Assembly (NCBI GenBank): GCA_028064935.1
Contig: JAPTWT010000205.1
Span: 1 to 20,160 of the forward strand
Direction: 5' to 3'
Length of the DNA: 20,160 nt
DNA from: Gammaproteobacteria bacterium
Lineage (GTDB): Bacteria > Pseudomonadota > Gammaproteobacteria > Acidiferrobacterales > Acidiferrobacteraceae
Under the pieces are notes generated by a model. The model did no database searches. It saw only the letters and a program-made list of their open reading frames with translations, and was not told the DNA's origin. Shown in pieces: positions 6,066 through 13,460 of the stretch (its first letter is position 1; each line of letters starts with the position of its first letter). The position numbers and the translations under genes were made by a program.

Positions 6066-7267
6066 TGTCCGCCTCATCTCCACTCACAACACCCCCGATC
6101 GCCCAGACCCCAGAGGTGGCGGCGCTCTTAGCCCAAGGGGCGGCGGTCGCGATTGGGGTCTCGGGGGGTAAGGACAGCCAAGCGTGCGCGGCGTTGGTGA
6201 TCGACCATCTCAACCGGATCGGGCACACAGGCCCACGGATCCTGGTCCATTGTGACCTGGGTATGGTGGAGTGGGCGGAATCCCTGCCCGCCTGTCAGGA
6301 CCTCGCTCGCCACCTCCAAACCGAACTGGCGATCCTGACGCGCCCCGCGGGTGGGCTCATGGAGAGATGGGAGGCCCGTTGGCGGTCTTCCCAGGCACGG
6401 TACAAAGCCATGGATACCATGACCTTGGTGCTCCCTTGGTCGACACCCTCGATGCGGTTTTGCACTAGTGAGCTGAAGACCCATCTCATTACGGCGGCGT
6501 TACGCCGCCGATTCAAGGATATCCCGATCGTCAACGTCACAGGGGTCCGGCGCGCCGAAAGCGCGGGGCGGGCCCGCGCTACCATAGCAAGCCCCAATCG
6601 GGGTGCCAGTCGCGCGGAATCCCCGTACTGGGATTGGCGTCCCCTGGTGGACTACTCCACCGAGGATGTCTTTACCGCCATCGACCAAGCGGGGTTGACC
6701 CCGCACCGGGCCTACACCGAGTTTGGCATGAGTCGGGTCTCGTGCGCGTTTTGCATCATGTCCAACACCGCGGATATGCAGGCCTCGGCCCGCAACCCGG
6801 AACACATCCCCCTCTATCGGCGAATGGTGGCTTTAGAGGCCGCCAGCAGCTTTGGATTCCAGGGCGGGCGATGGCTGGCGGATGTTCGCCCAGAGGTGTT
6901 AACGCCCGACCTGCAGGCGGCGGTGGCGGAGGGCAAGCGGCGCGCCGGGATCCGCACCCAGATTGAGAGCCAGCTCCCGAGGACAGCCCGCTACACGGCG
7001 ACAGGTTGGCCCCAGGCCCCCATTACGAGAGAGGTCGCCCAGCAGATCGCTACCGTGCGCACGACCGTGTTGACGCTGTTTGGGTGGGATTCACCGTGCC
7101 GAACCCCGGACGAGGTTTTCCATAACTACAACGCCCGCTACGAGGCGCGTATAGCCAAAGATCAATCCAGGCAATTTCTTCTGTTCGAGCACGAGGCGAC
7201 AGGACCCGATAAAGGCGCTATCGCTATCGAGACCACGGAAGAGGACGAAGACGCGCCTCGGGTTTAG
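6062..7267 (+). CDS. PP-loop ATPase, PAPS reductase/DndC-like family
   Basis: A 401-residue protein. Residues 34-39 are SGGKDS, the PP-loop that binds ATP or PAPS in adenylyl-transfer and sulfur-transfer enzymes. RFCTSELKT (132-140) corresponds to the Cys/Lys region conserved in PAPS-reductase-like and DndC-like proteins. SCAFC (227-231) adds two cysteines, so three cysteines could support an Fe-S cluster or persulfide chemistry. DVFTAI and the WRPLVDYSTEDVF segment match the family's substrate-side helix. In plasmids and phages such proteins are usually not sulfate-assimilation enzymes; a role in nucleic-acid or nucleotide modification is an inference. The ATG overlaps the previous stop. It is the last gene of the operon. 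Confidence 0.88.
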   Translation: MMSASSPLTTPPIAQTPEVAALLAQGAAVAIGVSGGKDSQACAALVIDHLNRIGHTGPRILVHCDLGMVEWAESLPACQDLARHLQTELAILTRPAGGLMERWEARWRSSQARYKAMDTMTLVLPWSTPSMRFCTSELKTHLITAALRRRFKDIPIVNVTGVRRAESAGRARATIASPNRGASRAESPYWDWRPLVDYSTEDVFTAIDQAGLTPHRAYTEFGMSRVSCAFCIMSNTADMQASARNPEHIPLYRRMVALEAASSFGFQGGRWLADVRPEVLTPDLQAAVAEGKRRAGIRTQIESQLPRTARYTATGWPQAPITREVAQQIATVRTTVLTLFGWDSPCRTPDEVFHNYNARYEARIAKDQSRQFLLFEHEATGPDKGAIAIETTEEDEDAPRV

Positions 7268-7272
7268 GGCCA

Positions 7273-7368
7273 TCAATAGGGTTTTGGGTCCGCGCTCAGA
7301 TCGTCATTGATCTCCGTGTAGACCGCCTTGGCATTGGCGATTACGCGATTCATTTCTTCCTGTGACAT
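7273..7368 (-). CDS. Small protein, 31 aa
   Basis: The minus strand reads MSQEEMNRVIANAKAVYTEI followed by NDDLSADPKPY and a stop. It would form one amphipathic helix with a proline-rich tail. The upstream AAGA is a weak ribosome-binding site. It ends convergent with the PP-loop gene (six-base gap) and lies after the 55-residue gene on the same strand. Real, but with little independent support. Confidence 0.4.
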   Translation of the reverse strand: MSQEEMNRVIANAKAVYTEINDDLSADPKPY

Positions 7369-7392
7369 ATCTTGAACATTCGCCCGCGCATT

Positions 7393-7422
7393 CCCCCTCC
7401 TAGGCCGTAGGCCAGGAGGGGG
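7393..7422 (+). repeat. Bulged hairpin with GTA triloop
   Basis: The plus strand reads CCCCCTCCT, one extra A, GGCC, loop GTA, GGCC, AGGAGGGGG: a 13-bp stem with a single bulged base on the 5' arm. Its layout matches the hairpin at 79-102 but the stem sequence differs. It is followed by two near-copies of CATTGTxGGCC (7423-7433, 7438-7448). It could be an IS200/IS605 end, a REP-like element or a terminator-type stem; no T-run follows on either strand. Confidence 0.55.
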
Positions 7423-7454
7423 CATTGTGGGCCGAACATTGTAGGCCGCATGGC

Positions 7455-7622
7455 CTATGGCCCATCAAGCGGACGGTTGCGGTTTTGTTCAGCTATGTCC
7501 TTCTCGGTCACGACGATCCGGACATAATCCGGGTGATACCCCTCTTCGGTATCTAGGCTACAAGTATCACCATAGAGAACAAGGGATCGTGGAGGCGGCG
7601 CTGCTTCCGTGTTTTGAGTCAT
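7455..7622 (-). CDS. Small protein, 55 aa
   Basis: The minus strand reads MTQNTEAAPPPRSLVLYGDT, continues through a segment CSLDTEEGYHPDYVRIVVTE and ends KDIAEQNRNRPLDGP. AAGGGG lies five bases before the ATG. The protein has one beta-like stretch (DYVRIVVTE) and a charged end; no family recognised. The ribosome-binding site lies inside the right arm of an inverted repeat (7625-7651), so initiation could be controlled by RNA folding. It is separated by 70 bases from the DUF559-like gene upstream. Confidence 0.55.
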   Translation of the reverse strand: MTQNTEAAPPPRSLVLYGDTCSLDTEEGYHPDYVRIVVTEKDIAEQNRNRPLDGP

Positions 7623-7624
7623 AA

Positions 7625-7651
7625 AAACCCCTTACGCGCTGATCGGGGTTT
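7625..7651. promoter_or_regulatory. Inverted repeat AAACCCC/GGGGTTT, terminator or RBS-masking stem
   Basis: Arms AAACCCC (7625-7631) and GGGGTTT (7645-7651) enclose a 13-base loop. On the plus strand GTTTT follows, as in a weak intrinsic terminator. On the minus strand the GGGG arm is part of the ribosome-binding site of the 55-residue gene and is followed by TT, so the stem could end transcription of the DUF559-like operon or hide that start. The two roles cannot be separated by eye. Confidence 0.45.
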
Positions 7652-7692
7652 GTTTTAAGCACCATTTTAGCACAAAAATGTGTAGGCGAGAC

Positions 7693-8199
7693 TCAAAACG
7701 GGCCTTGTTCTGCGCCATCAATATCCTCGCTGCAGGATGTCGCGGGCTCACACCGGGTGGACATATCACCCAGGAGGCGTTCGATCTGCGCCAAACACTC
7801 ATCCATCGACTGATAGACCTGCCCTGCCGTAAACCGCAACACCCGCCACCCAGCCTCCACGATCAGGTTTTGGCGCACCCGGTCGCGGGTGAAGTCGTCC
7901 AAAAACTTGCCGTGGTGGCGAAAACCGTCCACCTCGATCGCGAGCTTCACCTCGGGGAAGGCCACGTCCAGGCTATATCTCCGTCCGGGGATCGCCTGAT
8001 ACTCGGCGACCGCCTGCGGCCACCGGGCGCTGACCGCTTGCCAGAGGATCTGCTGTGGCGGGGACGCCGCGCGCGACCGCCCTCGCCCCCTACGGGACGT
8101 GCGCCCACCGCCAGCGGCCTTGGTCTTGGGAAGATCAGGGACGCGCCCCTCCGCGCGCAGGCGTTTTTGGGTCTCTTTGGGGAAATCGCTAAATCGCAT
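7693..8199 (-). CDS. DUF559-like (PD-(D/E)XK) endonuclease-domain protein
   Basis: A 168-residue protein with a basic, disordered N-terminal third (RTSRRGRGRSRAA) and a C-terminal nuclease-like domain. The domain shows RRYSLDVAFPEVKLAIEVDG (73-92): Asp78 and the E-V-D-G at 89-92, then FRHHGKF, then RDRVRQNLIVEAGWRVLRFT. This is the pattern of DUF559/Vsr-like endonuclease folds. Active-site residues appear present, but the substrate is unknown. The start overlaps the sigma-factor stop by 11 bases, so the two are translationally linked. Confidence 0.8.
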   Translation of the reverse strand: MRFSDFPKETQKRLRAEGRVPDLPKTKAAGGGRTSRRGRGRSRAASPPQQILWQAVSARWPQAVAEYQAIPGRRYSLDVAFPEVKLAIEVDGFRHHGKFLDDFTRDRVRQNLIVEAGWRVLRFTAGQVYQSMDECLAQIERLLGDMSTRCEPATSCSEDIDGAEQGPF

Positions 8200-9220
8200 A
8201 ACCGCCCCGCAGCAGGAAACGTAAGTCCTTGGCCTTATGGGATGTCTTGAGTTTTTTCAACGCCTCGCGCTCGATCTGACGGATGCGCTCGCGGCTGACC
8301 CCCCAGTCCTTTCCCAATTCTTGCAGTGTCCGGGTTTTGTCGCCATAGAAGCGATGAAGTATCACGTCACGCTCGCGCTGGGTCAAGATGTTCAAAAGGG
8401 CCTCTATCCGTCCCCTGACCTCTTCATGATACAGGGTTTCCTCGGGCGTGGCGCGCGTATCCACCAAAAGGTCCTGGTAAGTCGTTGTGTTTTCGCCGTC
8501 TCTGTAAAACTCTTCCTGTAGGGAGACATTCAAATTAAGGGAGTGTCGCTCGTTTTCCAGGGAGAGACGTACCGGGGTCTCTTCGGTGGACTCAGCCTGG
8601 GCCTCCTTACGAGCCTGCCAGAGGGCCTTTTGCACATGGATAGGGATACGCACGGTTCGACTCTGATTCATGATCGCGCGATCGATCGACTGTCGAATCC
8701 AGTGTATGGCGTAGGTCGAGAATCGGAACCCGCGATCGGGGTCGAATTTCTGCACGGCGCGGATCAAACCCAAAACCCCTTCACCGATCAGGTCATCACG
8801 ACTCATTCCGCATGGGCGTTTTTTGTCGAAATTGACCGCAACCCGCATAACCAAACGGATATTCGCGCCGACCATACGATGAAATGCGGCCGGAGAGGTG
8901 CGCGAGGCCCGCGCCGTCGCCCGCTCTTCGTCGACACTCAGTAATGGGTAAGCCCGACTGATGCGCGCCCAAGAAATCCCAACAACAACCCCATCGCCAT
9001 CGCCCGCGAGAGAGGGGGTCCCGATTATGGCGGGGGATTCTTCCTTATCGGTTTCATGGTCAGGATCAAGCAGTCCCTGAGGGGCCGGGACTGTCTCGTC
9101 ATCCTCAAAAGACACAAGGAGTTCAGCGGGGTTGGACTCAAAAAAGTGGTCTTCCTCCGGCAAAGAATGGTTCTCCTCTGGCAGGGAGGGGTCCTCCACG
9201 ATCCACATTGCGTCCGCCAT
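8189..9220 (-). CDS. RpoS-like RNA polymerase sigma-70 factor
   Basis: A 343-residue sigma factor that would direct RNA polymerase to its own promoters. Residues 117-195 hold region 2: ANIRLVMRVA, then DDLIGEGVLGLIRAVQKFDP, then RGFRFSTYAIHWIRQSIDRA, then the RTVRIPIHVQ that opens region 3. Region 4 lies at about 265-325, with TQRERDVILHRFYGD and the helix-turn-helix GKDWGVSRERIRQIEREALK. Region 2 is closest to group 2 sigmas of the RpoS type. The first 110 residues are an acidic extension with a repeat of SLPEE(N/D)H (residues 12-24), not usual in RpoS. A second Met at residue 5 is an alternative start. It is coupled to the nuclease gene downstream. Confidence 0.92.
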   Translation of the reverse strand: MADAMWIVEDPSLPEENHSLPEEDHFFESNPAELLVSFEDDETVPAPQGLLDPDHETDKEESPAIIGTPSLAGDGDGVVVGISWARISRAYPLLSVDEERATARASRTSPAAFHRMVGANIRLVMRVAVNFDKKRPCGMSRDDLIGEGVLGLIRAVQKFDPDRGFRFSTYAIHWIRQSIDRAIMNQSRTVRIPIHVQKALWQARKEAQAESTEETPVRLSLENERHSLNLNVSLQEEFYRDGENTTTYQDLLVDTRATPEETLYHEEVRGRIEALLNILTQRERDVILHRFYGDKTRTLQELGKDWGVSRERIRQIEREALKKLKTSHKAKDLRFLLRGGYAI

Positions 9221-9282
9221 AAACCCTCGTTGGAGTAGTGCGAGAGCCTAGTACACCAAAGAATCGGCGTGACGCGAAGGCG

Positions 9283-10119
9283 CTAAAAATCTCCGGAGAG
9301 GTCGGCGGACGCGGACGGGGACTCCCCGGACGGGAGCGGAGGCAGGAGATCCTCGATCCCATGCGCGCGCGCCCATTCCTGGATCAGGACCGGGGGTGTC
9401 TCGCGGAGCCGGGGATGCCCGATGGCATCCGTAAGGGCGGCATGCGCCCATGTGCTGTAGTGCATCTCGAGCAAGCGTTTCGCCTGCCCCCACCCACCCG
9501 GCCAGCGATCCGGGTTATTGCCGTAGGCGCGATGCTTGGCGCACAGCGGAAGGGCCCACCCATCTGGGCCCGCCAGGGTCACGATCTCCACCGCCCCGTT
9601 ATGGACATGACCAGGCTGCGCGCACGGTCGCCCTGCCAGGAACGCGCGATAGGAACCCAAGCCCCCCAAAGCCATCCAAACGCGGCGGCGGGCAAAGAAA
9701 CGGTGACGCCAAAGGGCTTGGGCGTAGGCCCCGTGGGGCGATCCGTTGTAGCGCAGGGATTCGCCCTGCAATACCCCTACGGCGACGGATTCCTTGGGCT
9801 TTCCAATAACGGGCCACGCCCGCCAATGATCGTTCTCGTCGATATCTATGGCTACCCGCACGGTCCCGTCCGCAAGGGTCTTGCGGATACCGCGCGAGGC
9901 CCCAGCGATCCCGTAGAGCCCTTGCAAAGGCGACAAGGCCACGGGCGTCCCCGGCGCGCCCATAGCGGCCGCCACGGGCCCCAGAAGGGCGGGCTCGAAG
10001 TCGATATAGACGCGCAGTCCCCCGTCTTGCAGGCTCCCGGCGGTGGCGATGGATCCGACCCACAACGCGGGGGTATCCAGTTGGGTTGGGGAGACTGTAT
10101 CGGTGGGAGATGATGACAT
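9283..10119 (-). CDS. Hypothetical protein, 278 aa, divergent from RecD2-like helicase
   Basis: Not recognised. From ATG 10119 it is a mixed alpha/beta protein with a possible small ordered core (LRVYIDFEPALLG, VRVAIDIDENDHW), and a C-terminal half with HNGAVEIVTLAGPDGWALPL followed by CAKHRAYGNNPDRW, which has a Cys and several His residues. A TTG at 10170 would add 17 residues. It ends 62 bases before the sigma gene on the same strand and may share its transcript. The divergent start of the helicase gene is 92 bases away, so they probably share a control region. Confidence 0.65.
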   Translation of the reverse strand: MSSSPTDTVSPTQLDTPALWVGSIATAGSLQDGGLRVYIDFEPALLGPVAAAMGAPGTPVALSPLQGLYGIAGASRGIRKTLADGTVRVAIDIDENDHWRAWPVIGKPKESVAVGVLQGESLRYNGSPHGAYAQALWRHRFFARRRVWMALGGLGSYRAFLAGRPCAQPGHVHNGAVEIVTLAGPDGWALPLCAKHRAYGNNPDRWPGGWGQAKRLLEMHYSTWAHAALTDAIGHPRLRETPPVLIQEWARAHGIEDLLPPLPSGESPSASADLSGDF

Positions 10120-10170
10120 GGGCCGTCCGCTCGTGAGACCCCCGCTTACCCCAACGGGTTTTTTGGTCAA

Positions 10171-10190
10171 TATGTGTTATTATACGCCTA
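10171..10190 (+). promoter_or_regulatory. Candidate promoter -10 region for the helicase gene
   Basis: TGTGTTATTATAC holds a TG-extended -10 (TATTAT, 10178-10183) about 30 bases before the ATG at 10212. No good -35 is found at 17 bases, which fits an extended -10 promoter or an alternative sigma factor. Similar TTATnATA-type stretches occur before other plus-strand genes here. Confidence 0.3.
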
Positions 10191-10211
10191 GTAATCTCAT
10201 AAAGGGAAGCC

Positions 10212-12560
10212 ATGATGCCCCCGAGACCGGCCCCGCGCAAAGCGACGCATCCTCCTTACCAAACATACACGGGTCTCCCGATTGGGGCCCCCGACACTCC
10301 CTGGGAAGGAGAAGTCGAAGGCGTGGTCGACCACGTCCGCTTTCAGTCCCCTGAAGGGGGTTTTTGCATCTTCTCCTTTACCCCGACAACCCCCTTGCCG
10401 CGGTTTCATCCGGGGCCGATCTCCGTGCGCTTCAATGGGGATGCCCCTAAGGCCGGGATGCAGATCCTGGTGGCCGGGAAAGAGACCAATCACCCCGTCC
10501 ACGGGCAACAGATCGAGGCCCGCATGGCGGCCCCGCAGATGGACCGCCGGGACGGGTTGCTCGCTTTTCTGTCTTCGGGGGGCGTGAAGGGCGTGGGACC
10601 AGCCCTTGCCCAAGCGATCGTCAAGGCGGGCGGGCAGGACATCCTCCACGACACCCGCCGCTTAGGAAAGATCCCTGGGATTGGCCCCAAAAAAGCCAAA
10701 CAGATCAGCCTGCAATGGCAGCAGGAGGTCCAGAAGACAAAGGACCTGATCTACCTTCAAAGCCTGGGTCTCGGTCCCCAGCGGGCGCAAAGCATCCTCA
10801 CCCGCTGGCCGAACAGTCCGATCCAAGACCTGCTCCGGGACAACCCCTACGGGACACTACTCGCGGTGCGTGGGATCGGTTTTCTGATTGCCGATCAGGC
10901 CCTTTTGCGCCACGGCGTCCCAGCGGACAGCCCGATGCGTCTACGGGCGGCCTTGAATACCGCTTGCGAGGAACGCCTGGACCGGGAGGGGCATACCCTC
11001 CTGACGGAAGACAGCCTGGTGGAGCAGTCCGTGGAATTGACGGGGCAACCAGCCGAACGTCTGCGCGCGGCCTTGAAGACCAACCCCGATCTCGTGCGTG
11101 TCCGTCAAGGTGCCGAGGTTTACTACAGCACCCCAGTGCTCTATCGGGCGGAAAAAAAGATCGCGCGGCGGATCCATGAACTACGTGCGGCGGCGCCCAG
11201 CGTACGTTGCTCGACCCCGGTGGAGTACGCCATCCAGGCGTTCGAGCGCGCCACCCAAAAGACCCTGTCCGAAGAACAGCGCGCCGCGGTTCAGCTCGCG
11301 CATTCCGAGAAAATCATGATCCTGACCGGGGGGCCTGGTGTGGGGAAGACCACTACCCTGTTCGCCATCCTGGATATGTACACCCAGTCGCGAATCGCTC
11401 TTTGCGCCCCATCGGCCTTGGCCGCCAAGCGCATGCAGGAGATGACGGGACGCCCCGCGTACACCATCCATTCCCTGCTCCGCGTCACGGGCGGCGCCGA
11501 AACGGGGTATCGCTTTGCCCACGACGAGAAGAACCCGCTCCCAGCGGATGTCCTGGTCGTCGACGAAAGCTCGATGTTGGACGCGACTCTAGCGAAGAGC
11601 CTGCTCTCCGCCGTACCGCTAGGGTGCCGCGTGATCTTCGTGGGTGATCCCGACCAGCTCCCCTCGATCTCCCCCGGAAATGTTCTAGCGGACCTCATCC
11701 GGGATCAGGGAATCCCCGTGGCGCGCCTGACCGAGATCCGCCGTCAGGTGAAAGGCTCGCAGATCGCCGCCCAGGCGGCCCGCGTGCGCGACGGGTTACC
11801 CCTCGACCCAGAATTGAAGGGGCAAGACTTTTTCCCGATCACGATGCCCGACAAGGATCTGTCCCCGGCGGCCTCCTCACAGCAGATCGCCCACCAGATC
11901 GTAGCCCTTGTCCGCGACCGCATGCCCGCCCGTGGCTTCGATCCTTTGCGTGACGTCCAGGTGCTCACCTTGATGCACTCCGGGGCCTGCGGGACCGAGG
12001 CCTTGAATGTGGCCCTCCAGGAGGCGATCAACCCCAACGGGCAGACCGTCACCATCAACGATCGACGATGGCGCGTGGGGGACAAGGTCTGCCACATCAA
12101 GAACAACAAGGAACTTGGGGTGCGTAACGGGGAGATCGGGTCGATCACGGCAGTAAGCCCCCGCTCCGTGACCGCGGCGTTTGCGGATGACCATGTCGTC
12201 ACCTACACCCCCAAGGATTTGATCCAACTGCGTCTGGGCTACGCCATCACGGTACACAAGGCCCAGGGGAGCGAGTTTCGCGCGGTGGTGATGCCGGTCA
12301 TCCGCAGCCAGCACAACATGCTCGACCAGCAGATCCTGTACACGGGGATCACCCGCGGCAAGGAGGCGGTCGTGCTCTTCCATGAGCCATCGGCCCTGCG
12401 CCATGCCATCAAGACCAACGCCAAGCGCACGCGGGCGACCTCCTTGCCGTTCCTGTTGCGGGAGGCTCGGGGCGAGACACCCCAGGCGGGGGCGACCCAG
12501 GACACCCGGAGGCCGCCCGAGGTACTCCTGGATGCGGCCGGGGAGGCCCCAGGGTTTTGA
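10212..12560 (+). CDS. recD2: RecD2-like SF1B DNA helicase
   Basis: A 782-residue 5'-3' helicase of the RecD2 type, acting on DNA ends or stalled forks without RecBC. The N-terminal third carries an OB-like part and two helix-hairpin-helix motifs (VKGVGPALAQAI at 125-136; IPGIGPKKAKQI at 154-165), then the DNPY/RGIGF segment. The helicase core has Walker A GGPGVGKTT (373-381), Walker B DESS (451-454), motif III GDPDQLPS (478-485), AITVHKAQGSE (678-688) and LYTGITRGKE (709-718). All key motifs are intact. AAGGGAAG precedes ATGATG. Length is typical of the family. It stands as a single plus-strand gene between a divergent unknown and the ATP-grasp gene. Confidence 0.93.
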   Translation: MMPPRPAPRKATHPPYQTYTGLPIGAPDTPWEGEVEGVVDHVRFQSPEGGFCIFSFTPTTPLPRFHPGPISVRFNGDAPKAGMQILVAGKETNHPVHGQQIEARMAAPQMDRRDGLLAFLSSGGVKGVGPALAQAIVKAGGQDILHDTRRLGKIPGIGPKKAKQISLQWQQEVQKTKDLIYLQSLGLGPQRAQSILTRWPNSPIQDLLRDNPYGTLLAVRGIGFLIADQALLRHGVPADSPMRLRAALNTACEERLDREGHTLLTEDSLVEQSVELTGQPAERLRAALKTNPDLVRVRQGAEVYYSTPVLYRAEKKIARRIHELRAAAPSVRCSTPVEYAIQAFERATQKTLSEEQRAAVQLAHSEKIMILTGGPGVGKTTTLFAILDMYTQSRIALCAPSALAAKRMQEMTGRPAYTIHSLLRVTGGAETGYRFAHDEKNPLPADVLVVDESSMLDATLAKSLLSAVPLGCRVIFVGDPDQLPSISPGNVLADLIRDQGIPVARLTEIRRQVKGSQIAAQAARVRDGLPLDPELKGQDFFPITMPDKDLSPAASSQQIAHQIVALVRDRMPARGFDPLRDVQVLTLMHSGACGTEALNVALQEAINPNGQTVTINDRRWRVGDKVCHIKNNKELGVRNGEIGSITAVSPRSVTAAFADDHVVTYTPKDLIQLRLGYAITVHKAQGSEFRAVVMPVIRSQHNMLDQQILYTGITRGKEAVVLFHEPSALRHAIKTNAKRTRATSLPFLLREARGETPQAGATQDTRRPPEVLLDAAGEAPGF

Positions 12561-12599
12561 GGGGTGGTCGCGATCGAAATCCAACCATAACCGGAAAAC

Positions 12600-12693
12600 G
12601 AGAAAATGTCGTTCGTATTCGAGAAACAACAAAACGCTCAATCGTCACCGTCAAGGCAACCAGAGAAGATGTCGTTCGTGTTTGAAAAACAAC
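12600..12693 (+). repeat. Tandem 31-bp repeat duplicating RBS, start codon and first eight codons
   Basis: Positions 12600-12630 and 12663-12693 match at 27 of 31 bases. Both read E-K-M-S-F-V-F-E-K-Q in the same frame, and all four differences are third-codon-position and synonymous (AAA/AAG, GTA/GTG, TTC/TTT, GAG/GAA). Each copy carries its own GAGAA before an ATG, so there are two possible starts 63 bases apart. Confidence 0.8.
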
Positions 12694-13460
12694 CGAGTGG
12701 CGATCTGACAATCGAACAAATGGCGGTGTATGCCACCGTCATGGCGCGCCAGACACCCAAAATCCATATCGATGATGTTAGCCCTGAGCGGCTTCCTGAT
12801 CCCCTAGCTGCCCCTGTCGGCTCTATTGCCTTCGTACGGGCCGTAGCAGCCCGCTGGGGACGCGAAAACGCCCTACTAGGCTCTCTCCTGCCAAATTACC
12901 CAGCCGCTCTCCATGGCTTTATGGCAACTACTCCGGTTTGGATGACTCTGGGACAAGCCAGGTCACTCCCAGGGTTGATGTTTGTCAAACCCGCGGGCGC
13001 GCAAAACTTAAAACTTTTCACAGGCCAAGTCACCACACCAGAACAGCGCGCCGCTATCGAATACCCTAACACGATACCCGTCTGGACCTGCGCCCCTGTG
13101 TCTTTTATGGCCGAGTACCGAACCTATATCCGACACGGACGTGTCGTGGGCATGGGGCGCTATGACGACAACGACATCGAGGGCGCCGAAGCGGAGCCCA
13201 ATAAAGAAACGGTGGACGCCATGATCACCGCGCTAGGCTCCACGGCTCCAGCCGGGTATGCTTTGGATGTTGGGATTTGCGAGGGACGCACCGTAAGAGA
13301 TGGGCCCGATGGTCGCCAGACACGCTCGATGACTGGACGAGTCACTGAGCCAGGAGATCCTCTAGCGTGTGACCTGGGGTGCCAAGTATCGGCAGGCCCT
13401 TGGTTGCCTCCAGATACTCGACCTCTAATCGCAAGGTCTCCCACCATGGTTGGCCCTTAG
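12606..13460 (+). CDS. ATP-grasp domain protein (DUF4343-like), C-terminus apparently lost
   Basis: ATP-grasp enzymes join a carboxylate to an amine using ATP. From about residue 120 the sequence fits the DUF4343-type domain: LMFVKPAGAQNLKLFTG, then PVWTCAPVSFMAEYRTYIRH, then GRVVGMGRYDDND, then PAGYALDVGICEGRT. Family members continue with a segment carrying a catalytic E-x-N, which is absent here. After EGRT the frame is arginine- and proline-rich, unlike the family, and runs antisense to the end of the convergent gene. A shorter true end near 13348 after a small indel is possible. The N-terminus holds a duplicated MSFVFEKQ. It may be a decayed gene or a divergent one. Confidence 0.7.
   Translation: MSFVFEKQQNAQSSPSRQPEKMSFVFEKQPSGDLTIEQMAVYATVMARQTPKIHIDDVSPERLPDPLAAPVGSIAFVRAVAARWGRENALLGSLLPNYPAALHGFMATTPVWMTLGQARSLPGLMFVKPAGAQNLKLFTGQVTTPEQRAAIEYPNTIPVWTCAPVSFMAEYRTYIRHGRVVGMGRYDDNDIEGAEAEPNKETVDAMITALGSTAPAGYALDVGICEGRTVRDGPDGRQTRSMTGRVTEPGDPLACDLGCQVSAGPWLPPDTRPLIARSPTMVGP

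Noticed and set aside
6062..7267. PP-loop enzyme as DndC
   Set aside because: No other dnd genes are nearby and the cysteine layout is not enough; only the broader family is claimed.
2618..7267. Whole operon as a prophage replication module
   Set aside because: No structural, lysogeny, portal or terminase genes are seen, and the ligase alone does not prove a phage.
11877..12641. Minus-strand 254-codon frame antisense to the RecD2-like helicase
   Set aside because: The sense strand holds conserved helicase motifs over the same stretch.
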